From NCBI GenBank assembly GCA_035536775.1, contig DATLNM010000054.1, positions 62,001-126,000 of the forward strand: a stretch of DNA of 64,000 nt, read 5' to 3'. The stretch's first letter is position 1; every line of letters starts with the position of its first letter. Below the pieces are notes generated by a model. That model ran no database searches and was not told the DNA's origin. It saw nothing but the letters and a program-made list of their open reading frames with translations. Origin of the DNA: DATLNM01 sp035536775 (lineage in GTDB: Bacteria > Actinomycetota > CADDZG01 > WHSQ01). A program made the translations under genes and the position numbers. This document shows, in pieces, positions 8,021 through 16,254 of this stretch.

Positions 8021-9277
8021 GTGTCCGCGGCGGCCGTTCCGGCGGACCCGGTTCTATCGCCGATCCGCAGACCCGAGTTCCGGCGGCTGCTGGCGATCTC
8101 GATCACCGTCGCCCTCGGCTTTGGCATGGTCATCCCCGTCTTGCCGCTCTACGCGCGCTCGTTCGGCGTCGGACTCGCTGCGATCGGTCTCGTGCAGTTC
8201 GTATTCGGACTGACGAGATTCTCATTCGGATTGGTGGGCGGGCTGGTCGTAGACCGGTTCGGGGAACGTGCGTGCACGATGGCCGGCCTGCTCATCGTGT
8301 CCGCGTCGTCATATGCGGCGGGATTCTCGACCAACTTCCCTCAACTGGTCCTGGCACGGGGATTCGGGGGAGCAGGTTCTGCACTATTCATCTCAGGATT
8401 AATGAACCGCATCCTTCGGATCATCGAGCCTGCCGCGATGGGACGAGCGACAGGTGCGTTCAGATCGTCGTTCCTCGTTGGGATCGGAGCGGGTCCAGCG
8501 CTTGGCGGGATCGTCGCCGACCGGTTCGGGCTCGCCGCGCCGCTGCACTTCTACGCGACCGGACTGCTGGTCGCGACCGCGATCGCATGGGTCGTCATGA
8601 AGGGACAGCCCGCGCTCGGCGAGGGGCCGAGGCGCTCGCCCAAGGAGGCGTTCCTCGCAGCGAAACCCCTATTCCGCGATAAGCGTTACGTCATCGCGCT
8701 GCTGGCGACGTTCGTGGGGTGGTGGACGATCGCCGGACCGGCTCAGACCATCGGACCGGTGTTCGCGTCGGATCGCCTTGGGTTCAGCGAGCAGCAGATC
8801 GGCTTCGCCGTAACGATGCTCGCGATAGGCGAGGTGGTCATCCTCCTCGTCGCCGGACGCGCCGCGGATCGCTTCGGACGGCGCGCGGTGCTCGTGCCGT
8901 CGCTCGCGGTCGCAGGGATCGCCACCGCGGTGCTGGGACAGATCGATAGCGCTCCCTGGGCCTACTTCCCGCTGATGGTGGCGATCGGAGCAGGGATAGC
9001 AGCAGGTGGAGCGGCATCGGGGGGCTTGCTCGCGGACGCGATACCTCGCGGCGGGTCGGGTGCCGCGGTGGGCGTCAATCAGATGGCCGGCGACCTCGGC
9101 TACCTGATCGCGCCCATCCTCATCGGCACAGTCGCGGAACAGACATCTTTCGGCGTCGCCTACGTGGTGGGAGCCGTCCCCGCCGCCGCCATCTTCGTCA
9201 TCGCGATGCGTCTCGATGGCGGGGTCCCGCGAGAGACCGACGACGCGGGGGCCCTCCCGCCTGCGCCGGACGCCTGA
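8021..9277 (+). CDS. MFS transporter
   Basis: A 418-residue major facilitator protein with about twelve hydrophobic segments in two halves. The loop between TM2 and TM3 carries a DRFGER variant of the MFS motif A (VVDRFGERACT), and the second half repeats it as ADRFGRRAVLV. It resembles drug/metabolite efflux MFS proteins, but the substrate cannot be inferred. The GTG start follows the epimerase stop directly, so translation is likely coupled. The C-terminus is a short Ala/Pro tail. Confidence 0.85.
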   Translation: MSAAAVPADPVLSPIRRPEFRRLLAISITVALGFGMVIPVLPLYARSFGVGLAAIGLVQFVFGLTRFSFGLVGGLVVDRFGERACTMAGLLIVSASSYAAGFSTNFPQLVLARGFGGAGSALFISGLMNRILRIIEPAAMGRATGAFRSSFLVGIGAGPALGGIVADRFGLAAPLHFYATGLLVATAIAWVVMKGQPALGEGPRRSPKEAFLAAKPLFRDKRYVIALLATFVGWWTIAGPAQTIGPVFASDRLGFSEQQIGFAVTMLAIGEVVILLVAGRAADRFGRRAVLVPSLAVAGIATAVLGQIDSAPWAYFPLMVAIGAGIAAGGAASGGLLADAIPRGGSGAAVGVNQMAGDLGYLIAPILIGTVAEQTSFGVAYVVGAVPAAAIFVIAMRLDGGVPRETDDAGALPPAPDA

Positions 9278-9301
9278 GGCGAAGGGTTCTAAGGTGCCCG
9301 G

Positions 9302-10399
9302 ATGACCGATGCATACGAGAAAGCCGGGGTCGACTATGACGCGCTGGACGCCGGCAAGCGAAAAGCTATCGCGGCGGCGGCCGCTACCGACGACCTCCTC
9401 GGCGCGCACGGCGGCGAGGTCCTTCCCGGCACCCGGGGCGAGCCGGCATTCGCCTTCTCGCTCGACGGAGAGGGCTTCGCCTTCGTTCTCGAGTGTCTCG
9501 GAACCAAGAGCGTGCTCGCGCGCCAGTATCAGGACGCCACCGGAGAGAACCTCTTCCACAACATCGGATACGACGCTGTAGCAGCGATCGTGAACGACCT
9601 GGTGTGTGTCGGTGCGCTGCCGCTGGTCGTTACCGCCTACTTCGCTACCGGCCACGGCTCTTGGTATTCCGACGCCGAGCGATTCGAGGCACTGGTCGAG
9701 GGTTGGGCGGCGGCATGTCGCGACGCTGGTGCTACTTGGGGAGGCGGCGAGTCACCATCGCTTCCCGGCCTGGTCGCTCACGACGACATCGACATCGCCG
9801 GGAGTGCGATCGGCCGGATACCAGGATCGAGGCAACCGCTTCTTGGTAAGGAGCTCACCGCGGGTGACGAGATCGTCCTCGTTTCGAGCACCGGACTGCA
9901 TGCCAACGGCGCATCCCTCGTCCGGAAGGTCGCCGAGGATGCGCCGGAAGGTCTCACGACCGCGCTTCCGTCTGGACGCAGCATGGGGGAGGCGGCGCTG
10001 GATCCATCCGCCATCTACGTCTCTCTGGTGCGTGAGCTCTTGGCCGCATCGCTCCCAGTGACGTACCTCAGCCACATCACCGGTCACGGGCTGCGGAAAG
10101 TCATGCGCGCCGACAGAGACTTCACCTACAGGCTCACCGAGTTGCCGGAGGTACCAGAGGTTCTCACTTTCGTCTCGGAACGCCTCGAGCTCCCGCATGA
10201 GGATGCGTACGGGACGTTCAACATGGGAGCAGGTTTCGCGGTGTTCACCGGAGCGGGAACGGGGCCGGAGGTCGTCTCACACGCGGAGCAAGTCGGACTG
10301 AGTGCGATGGTTGCGGGACGCGTCGAGGAAGGTTCTCGTCAGGTGATCCTCGAGCCGGTGGACGTCACTTTCACAGCGGAGACTCTCGCGCTGCGCTGA
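9302..10399 (+). CDS. PurM-like protein (divergent phosphoribosylformylglycinamidine cyclo-ligase)
   Basis: A 365-residue AIR-synthase fold protein. PurM converts FGAM to AIR with ATP in purine synthesis. The two-domain layout is intact: GVDYDALDAGK near the N-terminus, GTKSVLA, the VNDLVCVGALPL block, STGLHANGASLVRK, HITGHGLRK and FNMGAGFAVF. It departs from the usual PurM at several key sites: ECLGTK instead of DGVGTK, GGGESPSLPG instead of GGETAEMPG, and HITGHG instead of HITGGG. No other purine gene is nearby. It could be a functional but divergent PurM or a paralogue with another ATP-dependent substrate. Only 5 bases separate its stop from the convergent gene. Confidence 0.75.
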   Translation: MTDAYEKAGVDYDALDAGKRKAIAAAAATDDLLGAHGGEVLPGTRGEPAFAFSLDGEGFAFVLECLGTKSVLARQYQDATGENLFHNIGYDAVAAIVNDLVCVGALPLVVTAYFATGHGSWYSDAERFEALVEGWAAACRDAGATWGGGESPSLPGLVAHDDIDIAGSAIGRIPGSRQPLLGKELTAGDEIVLVSSTGLHANGASLVRKVAEDAPEGLTTALPSGRSMGEAALDPSAIYVSLVRELLAASLPVTYLSHITGHGLRKVMRADRDFTYRLTELPEVPEVLTFVSERLELPHEDAYGTFNMGAGFAVFTGAGTGPEVVSHAEQVGLSAMVAGRVEEGSRQVILEPVDVTFTAETLALR

Positions 10400-10404
10400 G
10401 TTGC

Positions 10405-11391
10405 CTAGCCCTCGTCGATGAAGGGGATGGGTGTCTGCTGATCCTCAGTGCCGGTGCCCGGCCCGTTGTTGCTGTTGCTCTCGTTGTCGTCCCCATTGTC
10501 GTCGTCATCGCCCGCGGGAGCGGGGTCGTTGCTGGGGCTCGGCGAGGAGCTCGGCTTCTCGGACGGCTCCTCGGAAGGCTGAGGCGTGGGCTGCTCGGAC
10601 GGCTGCTGCGAAGGCTGCTCGGTGGGGGCGGTAGCCGGCGGCTCCTCGGCGCGGTCCTTGCGCTTCTGCTTGGCGATCGCGCGCAGGATCTTGTCGGCGG
10701 TCTCGCGTGCCGGCGTCGCATCGTTGACGTTGGCGATCATGTTGCGCACCTGAGCCGGGAGCATGTTGAGGATCTGCTCGACCGAGGCGAACGTGACATC
10801 ACCGCTTGCGAGCTGCTCCACCAACAAGAGGTCGCTCTCGGTGAGCATCACGTTCTTGCCCTTGATCTTGACGTTCTGGATGGCTCCGTGGACGCTGCTG
10901 TCGGACGGAGCCGGTGCCGCAGCGATGCGGCGCTCGCGCTCGTCGTCGCGCTCGGCGGCGATCGGGCTGTGGCTCTCGGCACGGTCCTGGAACATCCCCG
11001 CGACCGCCATCCCGGCGGCTGAGAACGCCATTACGCTAGATCCGAGCATCGCAACAGCGAGTGTCCGGGCAAGCCGCACCCGGGTCATCCGCTCGCGTCG
11101 CGCTACGTGGGCGATCGTGACCTCGTTGACGCGCTCTAGCAGAGCTGCCTCTTCGGTGCGGACCTCACGCTCCACCTCTTCGAGGAGGCGGTGTGCGGCG
11201 TGGACCTCACCGGCGCGCATGAGCGTGGCAGAGAACGCCAGCTTGTCGTCGACGACCCGGCGAGCACTGCGAGAGAAGCGACGCGCTGAAACGGCGAGCT
11301 CGTAGCTCGCACGGCGTTCCTCGCCGTCGTCGCCTTGGAGCAGCTCGAACCAGGAAGCCCGTAGTGCGCGTAGATCCTGCAGCAATCGCAT
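10405..11391 (-). CDS. predicted single-pass membrane protein with Pro/Ser/Glu-rich tail, function unknown
   Basis: I do not recognise this 328-residue protein. The N-terminal 105 residues are charged and helical (Arg/Glu rich, probably cytosolic). They are followed by one membrane segment (LAVAMLGSSVMAFSAAGMAVAGMF, about 110-133) and a small Lys-rich beta section containing KIKGKNVMLTESDLLLVEQL. A basic helix leads into a roughly 80-residue disordered tail of EQPSQQPSEQP-type repeats that ends in a D/N-rich stretch. The layout resembles a sensor or anti-sigma-like anchor, but no known domain is evident. It is divergent from the carboxylase gene, with 237 bases between them. Confidence 0.6.
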   Translation of the reverse strand: MRLLQDLRALRASWFELLQGDDGEERRASYELAVSARRFSRSARRVVDDKLAFSATLMRAGEVHAAHRLLEEVEREVRTEEAALLERVNEVTIAHVARRERMTRVRLARTLAVAMLGSSVMAFSAAGMAVAGMFQDRAESHSPIAAERDDERERRIAAAPAPSDSSVHGAIQNVKIKGKNVMLTESDLLLVEQLASGDVTFASVEQILNMLPAQVRNMIANVNDATPARETADKILRAIAKQKRKDRAEEPPATAPTEQPSQQPSEQPTPQPSEEPSEKPSSSPSPSNDPAPAGDDDDNGDDNESNSNNGPGTGTEDQQTPIPFIDEG

Positions 11392-11628
11392 AGCTCTTTG
11401 GTTCTCCTCGGCCCTACTCAGCCCTGCCAGCGCAAGGCCCTATTTGGTTTCGTCCTGCTTGAGTGGGTTTCGCCCTCTCATAGCCCCCTCCTCTTGCCGG
11501 CGGATAACGATGCCACCGGCATCGCCGCCTCGGGGGGACGCTCCGGCAAGCCGTCGCTACCCCCCCGGACCCCCCTCTGCCCAGCAAAACGGGAAATATG
11601 CTGCCTTTCCCGACAGAAAGAGGTGAAG
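11392..11628. promoter_or_regulatory. intergenic leader with nested inverted repeats upstream of the carboxylase gene
   Basis: This 237-base spacer between divergent genes contains a perfect 7-bp hairpin CGATGCC (11508-11514) / GGCATCG (11518-11524). It lies inside a longer-range 8-bp pairing CTTGCCGG (11493-11500) / CCGGCAAG (11543-11550). A G-run at 11531-11536 could pair with the C-run at 11560-11566. It would form part of the 5' leader of the carboxylase mRNA. I could not match it to a riboswitch class, and G/C tracts pair easily in GC-rich DNA. Confidence 0.35.
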
Positions 11629-13212
11629 TTGAGCATTCCCGAGGAAACCGACCGCCGGGGGCGCCCGATCGACGACCAGATCGAGGCACTGAGGGCCCTC
11701 AAGAGTGAGGCTGCCCTAGGTGGTGGCCAGGCTGCTATAGACAAACAGCACGATCGGGGCAAATCGACCGCCCGCGAGCGGGTGGAGAAGCTCCTCGACC
11801 CCGGCACGTTCGTGGAGACCGACATGCTCGTCCGGCATCGCTCGCACGGTTTCGGGATCGAGGAAAAGCGGCCCTACGGCGACGCGGTCATCACGGGATG
11901 GGGAACCATCGACGGGCGCAAGGTGTTCGTGTTCTCTCAGGACTTCACGGTCTTCGGGGGATCGCTCGGTGAGGTCATGGGCGAGAAGGTGTGCAAGATC
12001 ATGGACCTCGCCCTCGAGACGGGGGCGCCTGTGATCGGGATCAACGATTCCGGTGGGGCTCGCATCCAGGAGGGCGCAGCATCGCTTGCGGGCTACGGCT
12101 ACATCTTCGACCGAAACGTCCGTTCGTCGGGCGTCGTTCCTCAGATCTCCGCGATCATGGGTCCTTGCGCGGGCGGCGCCGTGTACTCCCCCGCCATGAC
12201 CGACTTCACGTTCATGGTCGAGGGCACGTCGCACATGTTCATCACCGGCCCCGAGGTCATCAAGGCAGTCACGGGGGAAGAAGTCACTCAGGAAGAGCTC
12301 GGGGGCGCTCTCAGTCACGCGTCTAAGTCGGGCGTCGCGCACTTCGTCGCCGCCGACGACGACGCCTGCCTGGAGCAGATCCGCTACCTGATGTCGTTCA
12401 TCCCCTCGAACAACTTCGAATCTCCTCCCTACTTCCCTCCCGAGGACGACCCGATGCGGTCTTGTCCTGAGCTTCTCGACCTCCTGCCCGACAGCTCCAA
12501 CAAGCCGTACGACATGCACGAGGTCATCAAGTCTGTATTCGACGATGGCGAGTTCTTCGAGGTTCACGCGCACTGGGCGGGCAACATGCTGTGCGGGTTC
12601 GCGCGCCTCGCCGGACACCCGGTCGGCGTCGTCGCGAATCAACCACAGGTACTTGCGGGGACGCTCGACATCACGTCATCGACCAAAGCAGCGCGTTTCG
12701 TTCGCTTCTGCGACGCCTTCAACATCCCGCTCGTCACGTTCGTGGACGTCCCTGGGTTCCTTCCTGGAACGGAGCAGGAGTACGGCGGCATCATCCGCCA
12801 TGGCTCCAAGCTCCTGTACGCGTTCAGCGAGGCGACGGTCCCGCGCCTGACGGTCATCACGCGCAAGGCCTACGGAGGCGCCTACGTCGTCATGAACTCG
12901 AAGCACATCAGGGCCGATGTGTCGTTCGCGTGGCCTTCGGCAGAGATCGCCGTCATGGGCGCTGAAGGCGCGGTGAACATCATCCACCGCAAGGAGATCG
13001 CGGGCGCCGACGACCCGGAGGGTCGGCGCGCCCAGCTGATCGACGACTACAAGGAGCGTTTCTCCACCCCCTACATCGCGGCCGAGCGCGGTTACGTCGA
13101 CGACGTCATCGAGCCGCAGGACACGAGGGTGAAGCTCGTTCAGGCACTCGAGATGCTGCGCTCGAAGAGGGAGACGATCCCCCAGCGCAAGCACGGCAAC
13201 ATCCCCCTGTAG
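11629..13212 (+). CDS. pccB: acyl-CoA carboxylase carboxyltransferase (beta) subunit, propionyl-CoA type
   Basis: A 527-residue carboxyltransferase beta subunit. With a biotin-carrying alpha subunit, not in this window, it carboxylates propionyl-CoA to methylmalonyl-CoA (or acetyl-CoA to malonyl-CoA). Both crotonase-like halves are complete: the oxyanion-hole stretches INDSGGARIQEG and GPCAGGAVYSPA in the N-half, and PGFLPGTEQEYGG and RKAYGGAYVVMNSKH in the C-half. The frame is open further upstream, but TTG 11629 is chosen because an AAAGAGG ribosome-binding site lies 5 bases before it and family members start near here; GTG 11623 is the alternative. A small epsilon-like gene follows 2 bases after the stop, as in actinobacterial carboxylase operons. 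Confidence 0.9.
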   Translation: MSIPEETDRRGRPIDDQIEALRALKSEAALGGGQAAIDKQHDRGKSTARERVEKLLDPGTFVETDMLVRHRSHGFGIEEKRPYGDAVITGWGTIDGRKVFVFSQDFTVFGGSLGEVMGEKVCKIMDLALETGAPVIGINDSGGARIQEGAASLAGYGYIFDRNVRSSGVVPQISAIMGPCAGGAVYSPAMTDFTFMVEGTSHMFITGPEVIKAVTGEEVTQEELGGALSHASKSGVAHFVAADDDACLEQIRYLMSFIPSNNFESPPYFPPEDDPMRSCPELLDLLPDSSNKPYDMHEVIKSVFDDGEFFEVHAHWAGNMLCGFARLAGHPVGVVANQPQVLAGTLDITSSTKAARFVRFCDAFNIPLVTFVDVPGFLPGTEQEYGGIIRHGSKLLYAFSEATVPRLTVITRKAYGGAYVVMNSKHIRADVSFAWPSAEIAVMGAEGAVNIIHRKEIAGADDPEGRRAQLIDDYKERFSTPYIAAERGYVDDVIEPQDTRVKLVQALEMLRSKRETIPQRKHGNIPL

Positions 13213-13214
13213 AT

Positions 13215-13511
13215 ATGGCGCGCGACGACAAGAAGTCACGGATCCATCTCGAGGTCGTCTCGAGCCGGGGAGCTCCTTCGCCCGAGGACCTCGATGCAGC
13301 ACGCGCTGCACTCGAAAAGGTCATCGCGACCGAACGCGCCGCGCAGGCACCGTCGATGTGGCTTCGATACGGACGTGCCCGGGGACGACGGCTCGGGATG
13401 TACGACTACCGCGACCGGTTCAACAGTGACGACGCGTGGCGACTCTCGTTGCGTCTGCCCGGTGGGGGGCGGGAATACCCCGGGTTGATCGGCCGGGGTG
13501 ATGCTCGCTAG
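13215..13511 (+). CDS. probable acyl-CoA carboxylase epsilon-like small subunit
   Basis: A 98-residue protein starting 2 bases after the carboxylase beta stop. Its N-terminal core (LEVVSSRGAPSPEDLDAARA, about 12-31) has the G-x-PSPEDLxA pattern of the small epsilon subunits that stabilise actinobacterial acyl-CoA carboxylase complexes. The rest is a basic, Arg-rich segment and a tail without clear similarity, and the protein is longer than typical epsilon subunits (about 60-90 residues). The assignment rests on position and this short motif. Its end overlaps the next gene by 11 bases. Confidence 0.55.
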   Translation: MARDDKKSRIHLEVVSSRGAPSPEDLDAARAALEKVIATERAAQAPSMWLRYGRARGRRLGMYDYRDRFNSDDAWRLSLRLPGGGREYPGLIGRGDAR

Positions 13512-14040
13512 TCAGAGCTTCTGGCAGCGGCAGGGGCAGTACGTCGCCGGGCTCCTCGTGTGCGCGCTCCTCGGTTGGTTCGCGTTCGTCCAAGACGCGC
13601 GGGTGCCGCTGCTGTCCGGTGCGGACCTCGGCTTCCACGAGCTCGGACACTTCGTCATGTATCCACTGCCGGTCGGAGACCTCGTGACGGCGGCGATGGG
13701 GTCGATCTTTCAGGTCGTCATCCCGTGGGGGCTCGCCGGATACTTCTTAGCCATACGTCGTGACACCTTCGGGGGCGTCTTCTGCCTCGCGTGGTCGAGC
13801 ACGTCCCTTCAGAACGTCGGCGTCTACATCGCCGACGCGCCCCATCAGGCGCTCCCTCTGATAGGTGGCGGCCAGCACGACTGGGCGTACATCCTCGGCC
13901 CACGCGAGTTCGATGCGATCGAACGCGCGGACGACATCGCGGGTGCTGTCGACGCGGTGGGGATGCTGATGTTGCTGGGAGCCGTTGCGATCTGTGTGCT
14001 GGGTCTCTGGTTCAACCAGACATCGTCAAGCCACCACTGA
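13501..14040 (+). CDS. membrane protein with HELGH motif (M50B-like putative metallopeptidase)
   Basis: A 179-residue polytopic protein with about four hydrophobic segments. The HExxH-type motif FHELGHFVMYPLP sits near residues 45-57 at the edge of a membrane helix, as in site-2-protease-like M50/M50B families. Later it carries QNVGVYIADAPHQALPL and GGGQHDWAYIL, the second of which might supply further ligands. I recall uncharacterised bacterial proteins with this HELGH plus HDW layout but no established function. ATG 13501 is preferred; a GTG directly before it is equally possible. It overlaps the epsilon-like gene, and its 3' end overlaps the convergent SDR gene by 29 bases. Confidence 0.6.
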   Translation: MLASQSFWQRQGQYVAGLLVCALLGWFAFVQDARVPLLSGADLGFHELGHFVMYPLPVGDLVTAAMGSIFQVVIPWGLAGYFLAIRRDTFGGVFCLAWSSTSLQNVGVYIADAPHQALPLIGGGQHDWAYILGPREFDAIERADDIAGAVDAVGMLMLLGAVAICVLGLWFNQTSSSHH

Positions 14041-14791
14041 GACTCAACACCTGTCCGGTGACGAAACGAGCCTCGTTGGACGCGAAGTAGGCGACCGCTG
14101 CCGCGACCTCCTCGGGCAACACGAGCCGTCGCAGTGGAGTCATCGCGATCATCTTGTCCATCATCTTTCCGCCCAACTCGGTGCTCTGGATCGCGGCCGT
14201 CATCGGCGTCTCGGCGGGGCCAGGACAGACCGCATTGACCGTGATGCGCTCGCGGGCGAGCTCACGCGCCATCGACTTCGAGAACGCGATCACGCCGCCC
14301 TTCGCTGCCGAGTAAACCGCCTCGCCGAGGGAGCCGACACGCCCTGCGTCCGACGCGATGTTCACGATGCGTCCTTCGCTGCCACCGCGCACGGCCTCGG
14401 CGATCCGAGGAGCAAGAGCGTGGGTGCAGTTCAACACGCCGAAGAGGTTGACCCTGATGAGCGCTTCCCAATCCGCCGGATCGGTGTGGAGGAAGATCCC
14501 GGGACGGTCGAACCCGGCGTTGTTCACCAGAACCGAGATGCCCCCCTCAGCGCCTGGGAACTCGTCAGCAGCCGCCTGGATCGACGCCAAGTCCGTGACG
14601 TCGCATTTCACCGCGGTGGCAACGCCGCCCTCCGCGCCGATCGCGTCTGCGACCGAGGCTGCCGAGGAAGCGTCGATGTCGGCGATGGCGACGGGATAAC
14701 CATCTGCCGCAAGCCTGTGCGCGATCGCACGGCCAAGCCCCGACCCAGCTCCCGTCACGAAGGCAACGCCTTTCGGTCTAGCGCCCGGCAC
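14012..14791 (-). CDS. short-chain dehydrogenase/reductase (SDR)
   Basis: A 259-residue classical SDR with the nucleotide motif TGAGSGLG near residue 13, NNAG, the catalytic Tyr-Lys pair in YSAAKGG and the C-terminal substrate lid. IADID at the end of strand 2 has an Asp that favours NAD(H). It resembles 3-oxoacyl or 3-hydroxyacyl (FabG-like) reductases, and an acyl-CoA role would fit the region, but the substrate is unknown. The frame continues upstream through the neighbouring gene without homologous sequence. The GTG at 14791, 14 bases inside the end of the phosphodiester glycosidase gene, gives the normal SDR N-terminus. Confidence 0.88.
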   Translation of the reverse strand: MPGARPKGVAFVTGAGSGLGRAIAHRLAADGYPVAIADIDASSAASVADAIGAEGGVATAVKCDVTDLASIQAAADEFPGAEGGISVLVNNAGFDRPGIFLHTDPADWEALIRVNLFGVLNCTHALAPRIAEAVRGGSEGRIVNIASDAGRVGSLGEAVYSAAKGGVIAFSKSMARELARERITVNAVCPGPAETPMTAAIQSTELGGKMMDKMIAMTPLRRLVLPEEVAAAVAYFASNEARFVTGQVLSLSGGLTMSG

Positions 14792-16193
14792 GGAACATCC
14801 TGAGCACCGGCAGCAATGATCGAGGCAGCCAGCCACCGGCGCGGCGGATCGCGTCGAGTAGCCCTCCCGTCGACGCGGGGTCGTTCGCGATCTCGACGAA
14901 GCTCGCGGCCATGCCGATGAGGGGCGTGGGCTCGGGAGCCGGTGTGGGGTCGAGCGGGGGAACCGGACCCTCTTGGTACGAAGAAGTGCCCTGTGAATAC
15001 TGCTCATGGGGGTCGGCGCCGGGGAGTAGCAGCAGGGCCGACGACACGCTGCGCTCGTAGCCGGAGGACGGACGGTTCACGACGTCGCCTCCGATGACCA
15101 TCGTCGTCGATCCGCCGCCGTCGAGGTTGAGGGCTGATTGGGCTCCTCTGGCATAGAAGAATTTGGCGTACTCGACGAGGCTCATACCGACGCTGCGTCG
15201 CTTCTGGCGGCCGTCGACGGTGATGAACAGGACCTTTCCGTCGCCCGTGATGCCGACACCAGAACGCGGGTGGCGAGCGAAGAAAGAGGAATCGCCCTTG
15301 ACGTTCGACCACACGATCTTGCCGTTCTCCATGAGCGTCGGGTTACCGCCGATGGTGTCTAGCACCGCCGGCCATCCAAGGCTCCATCCGAGCGTGACGA
15401 TCTCGCCGGCGGACAACGATTCGACGTCGGCCGCGTACTTGCCGAAGATCGGTGCCGAGACCACCGAGCCACCCCGGGGATACATCCTCGTCTGACACGC
15501 CGTCTTGTCGACGACATTGCTGACCTCGACCCCAGGCCTGTCGGTCAAGAGGACCGGCGACTCCGACGGGATGACGCGCGCATTACACGCACGATCGCTG
15601 GGACGCTCGAGCCATCCGCCGTAGTCCGTGTACAAAGCCATCTGCTTGAACTCGGGCACGCCTTCATTCATGCGCGCGACCTTGTAGGGCTCTGCATGGT
15701 CGGCCTCGCGCGCCCATACGCTGACGCTCGGGTGTCCGATGAAGGCAGCGGTCTCCGTGGCATTGGTCGAGAAATTGCGACCCCACAAAAGCGGTGTCTG
15801 CGCGAGGTGGCCATCCTCGGCGAACGTGAACACCGGCCGTCCCCCGGCTGCGGCGTAGTCGCCGTTGATCGCAGCGATCGCTCCTCGCCGGCGAGCCATC
15901 GAAGAAGTTGTCTCGAGGCCGGGCAGCCCATTCTGGGCGAGCGCGACGTCGAGCGTGGATTGCGCGGCGAGATTGATCGCGAGGATGTGGATCCGCCACG
16001 GGCCCTTGGGATCCTTGATGAACGTATGCACGACCCCGGGCGCGATCGTGCGATCGACCTCCGAATAGACCGGCGGCGGCCGTCTCTTCTTCTTCCTATG
16101 CCTGTGCGCATCCGCGGGCGCGCCGGCAAGGCCCATGAGTAAAAGAGCCAGCAAGCACGCGACGGTACGGACCGCCCTGCCCGAGAGAGACAT
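14778..16193 (-). CDS. secreted phosphodiester glycosidase family protein (NAGPA/DUF2233 domain)
   Basis: A 471-residue exported protein with an N-terminal signal peptide (LLALLLMGLAGAPADA) followed by a basic stretch (HRHRKKKRR). The body matches the phosphodiester alpha-GlcNAcase (NAGPA, DUF2233) fold: AAINGDYAAAGGRPVFTF, the RSGVGITGDGKVLFITVDGR strand pair, and the hallmark LNLDGGGSTTMV near residue 370, which lines the active site. Relatives remove sugar-1-phosphodiesters from glycans or exopolysaccharides. The C-terminal 70 residues are a Pro-rich linker and an amphipathic tail. It is transcribed into the SDR gene with overlap. The target is probably a wall or capsule phosphodiester. 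Confidence 0.85.
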   Translation of the reverse strand: MSLSGRAVRTVACLLALLLMGLAGAPADAHRHRKKKRRPPPVYSEVDRTIAPGVVHTFIKDPKGPWRIHILAINLAAQSTLDVALAQNGLPGLETTSSMARRRGAIAAINGDYAAAGGRPVFTFAEDGHLAQTPLLWGRNFSTNATETAAFIGHPSVSVWAREADHAEPYKVARMNEGVPEFKQMALYTDYGGWLERPSDRACNARVIPSESPVLLTDRPGVEVSNVVDKTACQTRMYPRGGSVVSAPIFGKYAADVESLSAGEIVTLGWSLGWPAVLDTIGGNPTLMENGKIVWSNVKGDSSFFARHPRSGVGITGDGKVLFITVDGRQKRRSVGMSLVEYAKFFYARGAQSALNLDGGGSTTMVIGGDVVNRPSSGYERSVSSALLLLPGADPHEQYSQGTSSYQEGPVPPLDPTPAPEPTPLIGMAASFVEIANDPASTGGLLDAIRRAGGWLPRSLLPVLRMFRAGR

Positions 16194-16254
16194 AGCGGCT
16201 CACGGTAAAGGAAGTCCGCGAAAAATCAACCAACGCAGGCTCCCGGGGGGCGGG

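Noticed and set aside
11493..11566. A ZTP, cobalamin or cyclic-dinucleotide riboswitch upstream of the carboxylase
   Set aside because: A CCGCCT segment recalls the ZTP class and the nested stems recall others, but the conserved core nucleotides of each class could not be found.
11398..11628. Longer start for the carboxylase beta subunit
   Set aside because: The extra 77 residues have no similarity to the family, and a good ribosome-binding site precedes TTG 11629.
14792..15007. Longer N-terminus for the SDR
   Set aside because: It would be coded within the phosphodiester glycosidase gene and has an Arg/Ser-rich shadow composition; SDRs start just before the TGAGSGLG motif.
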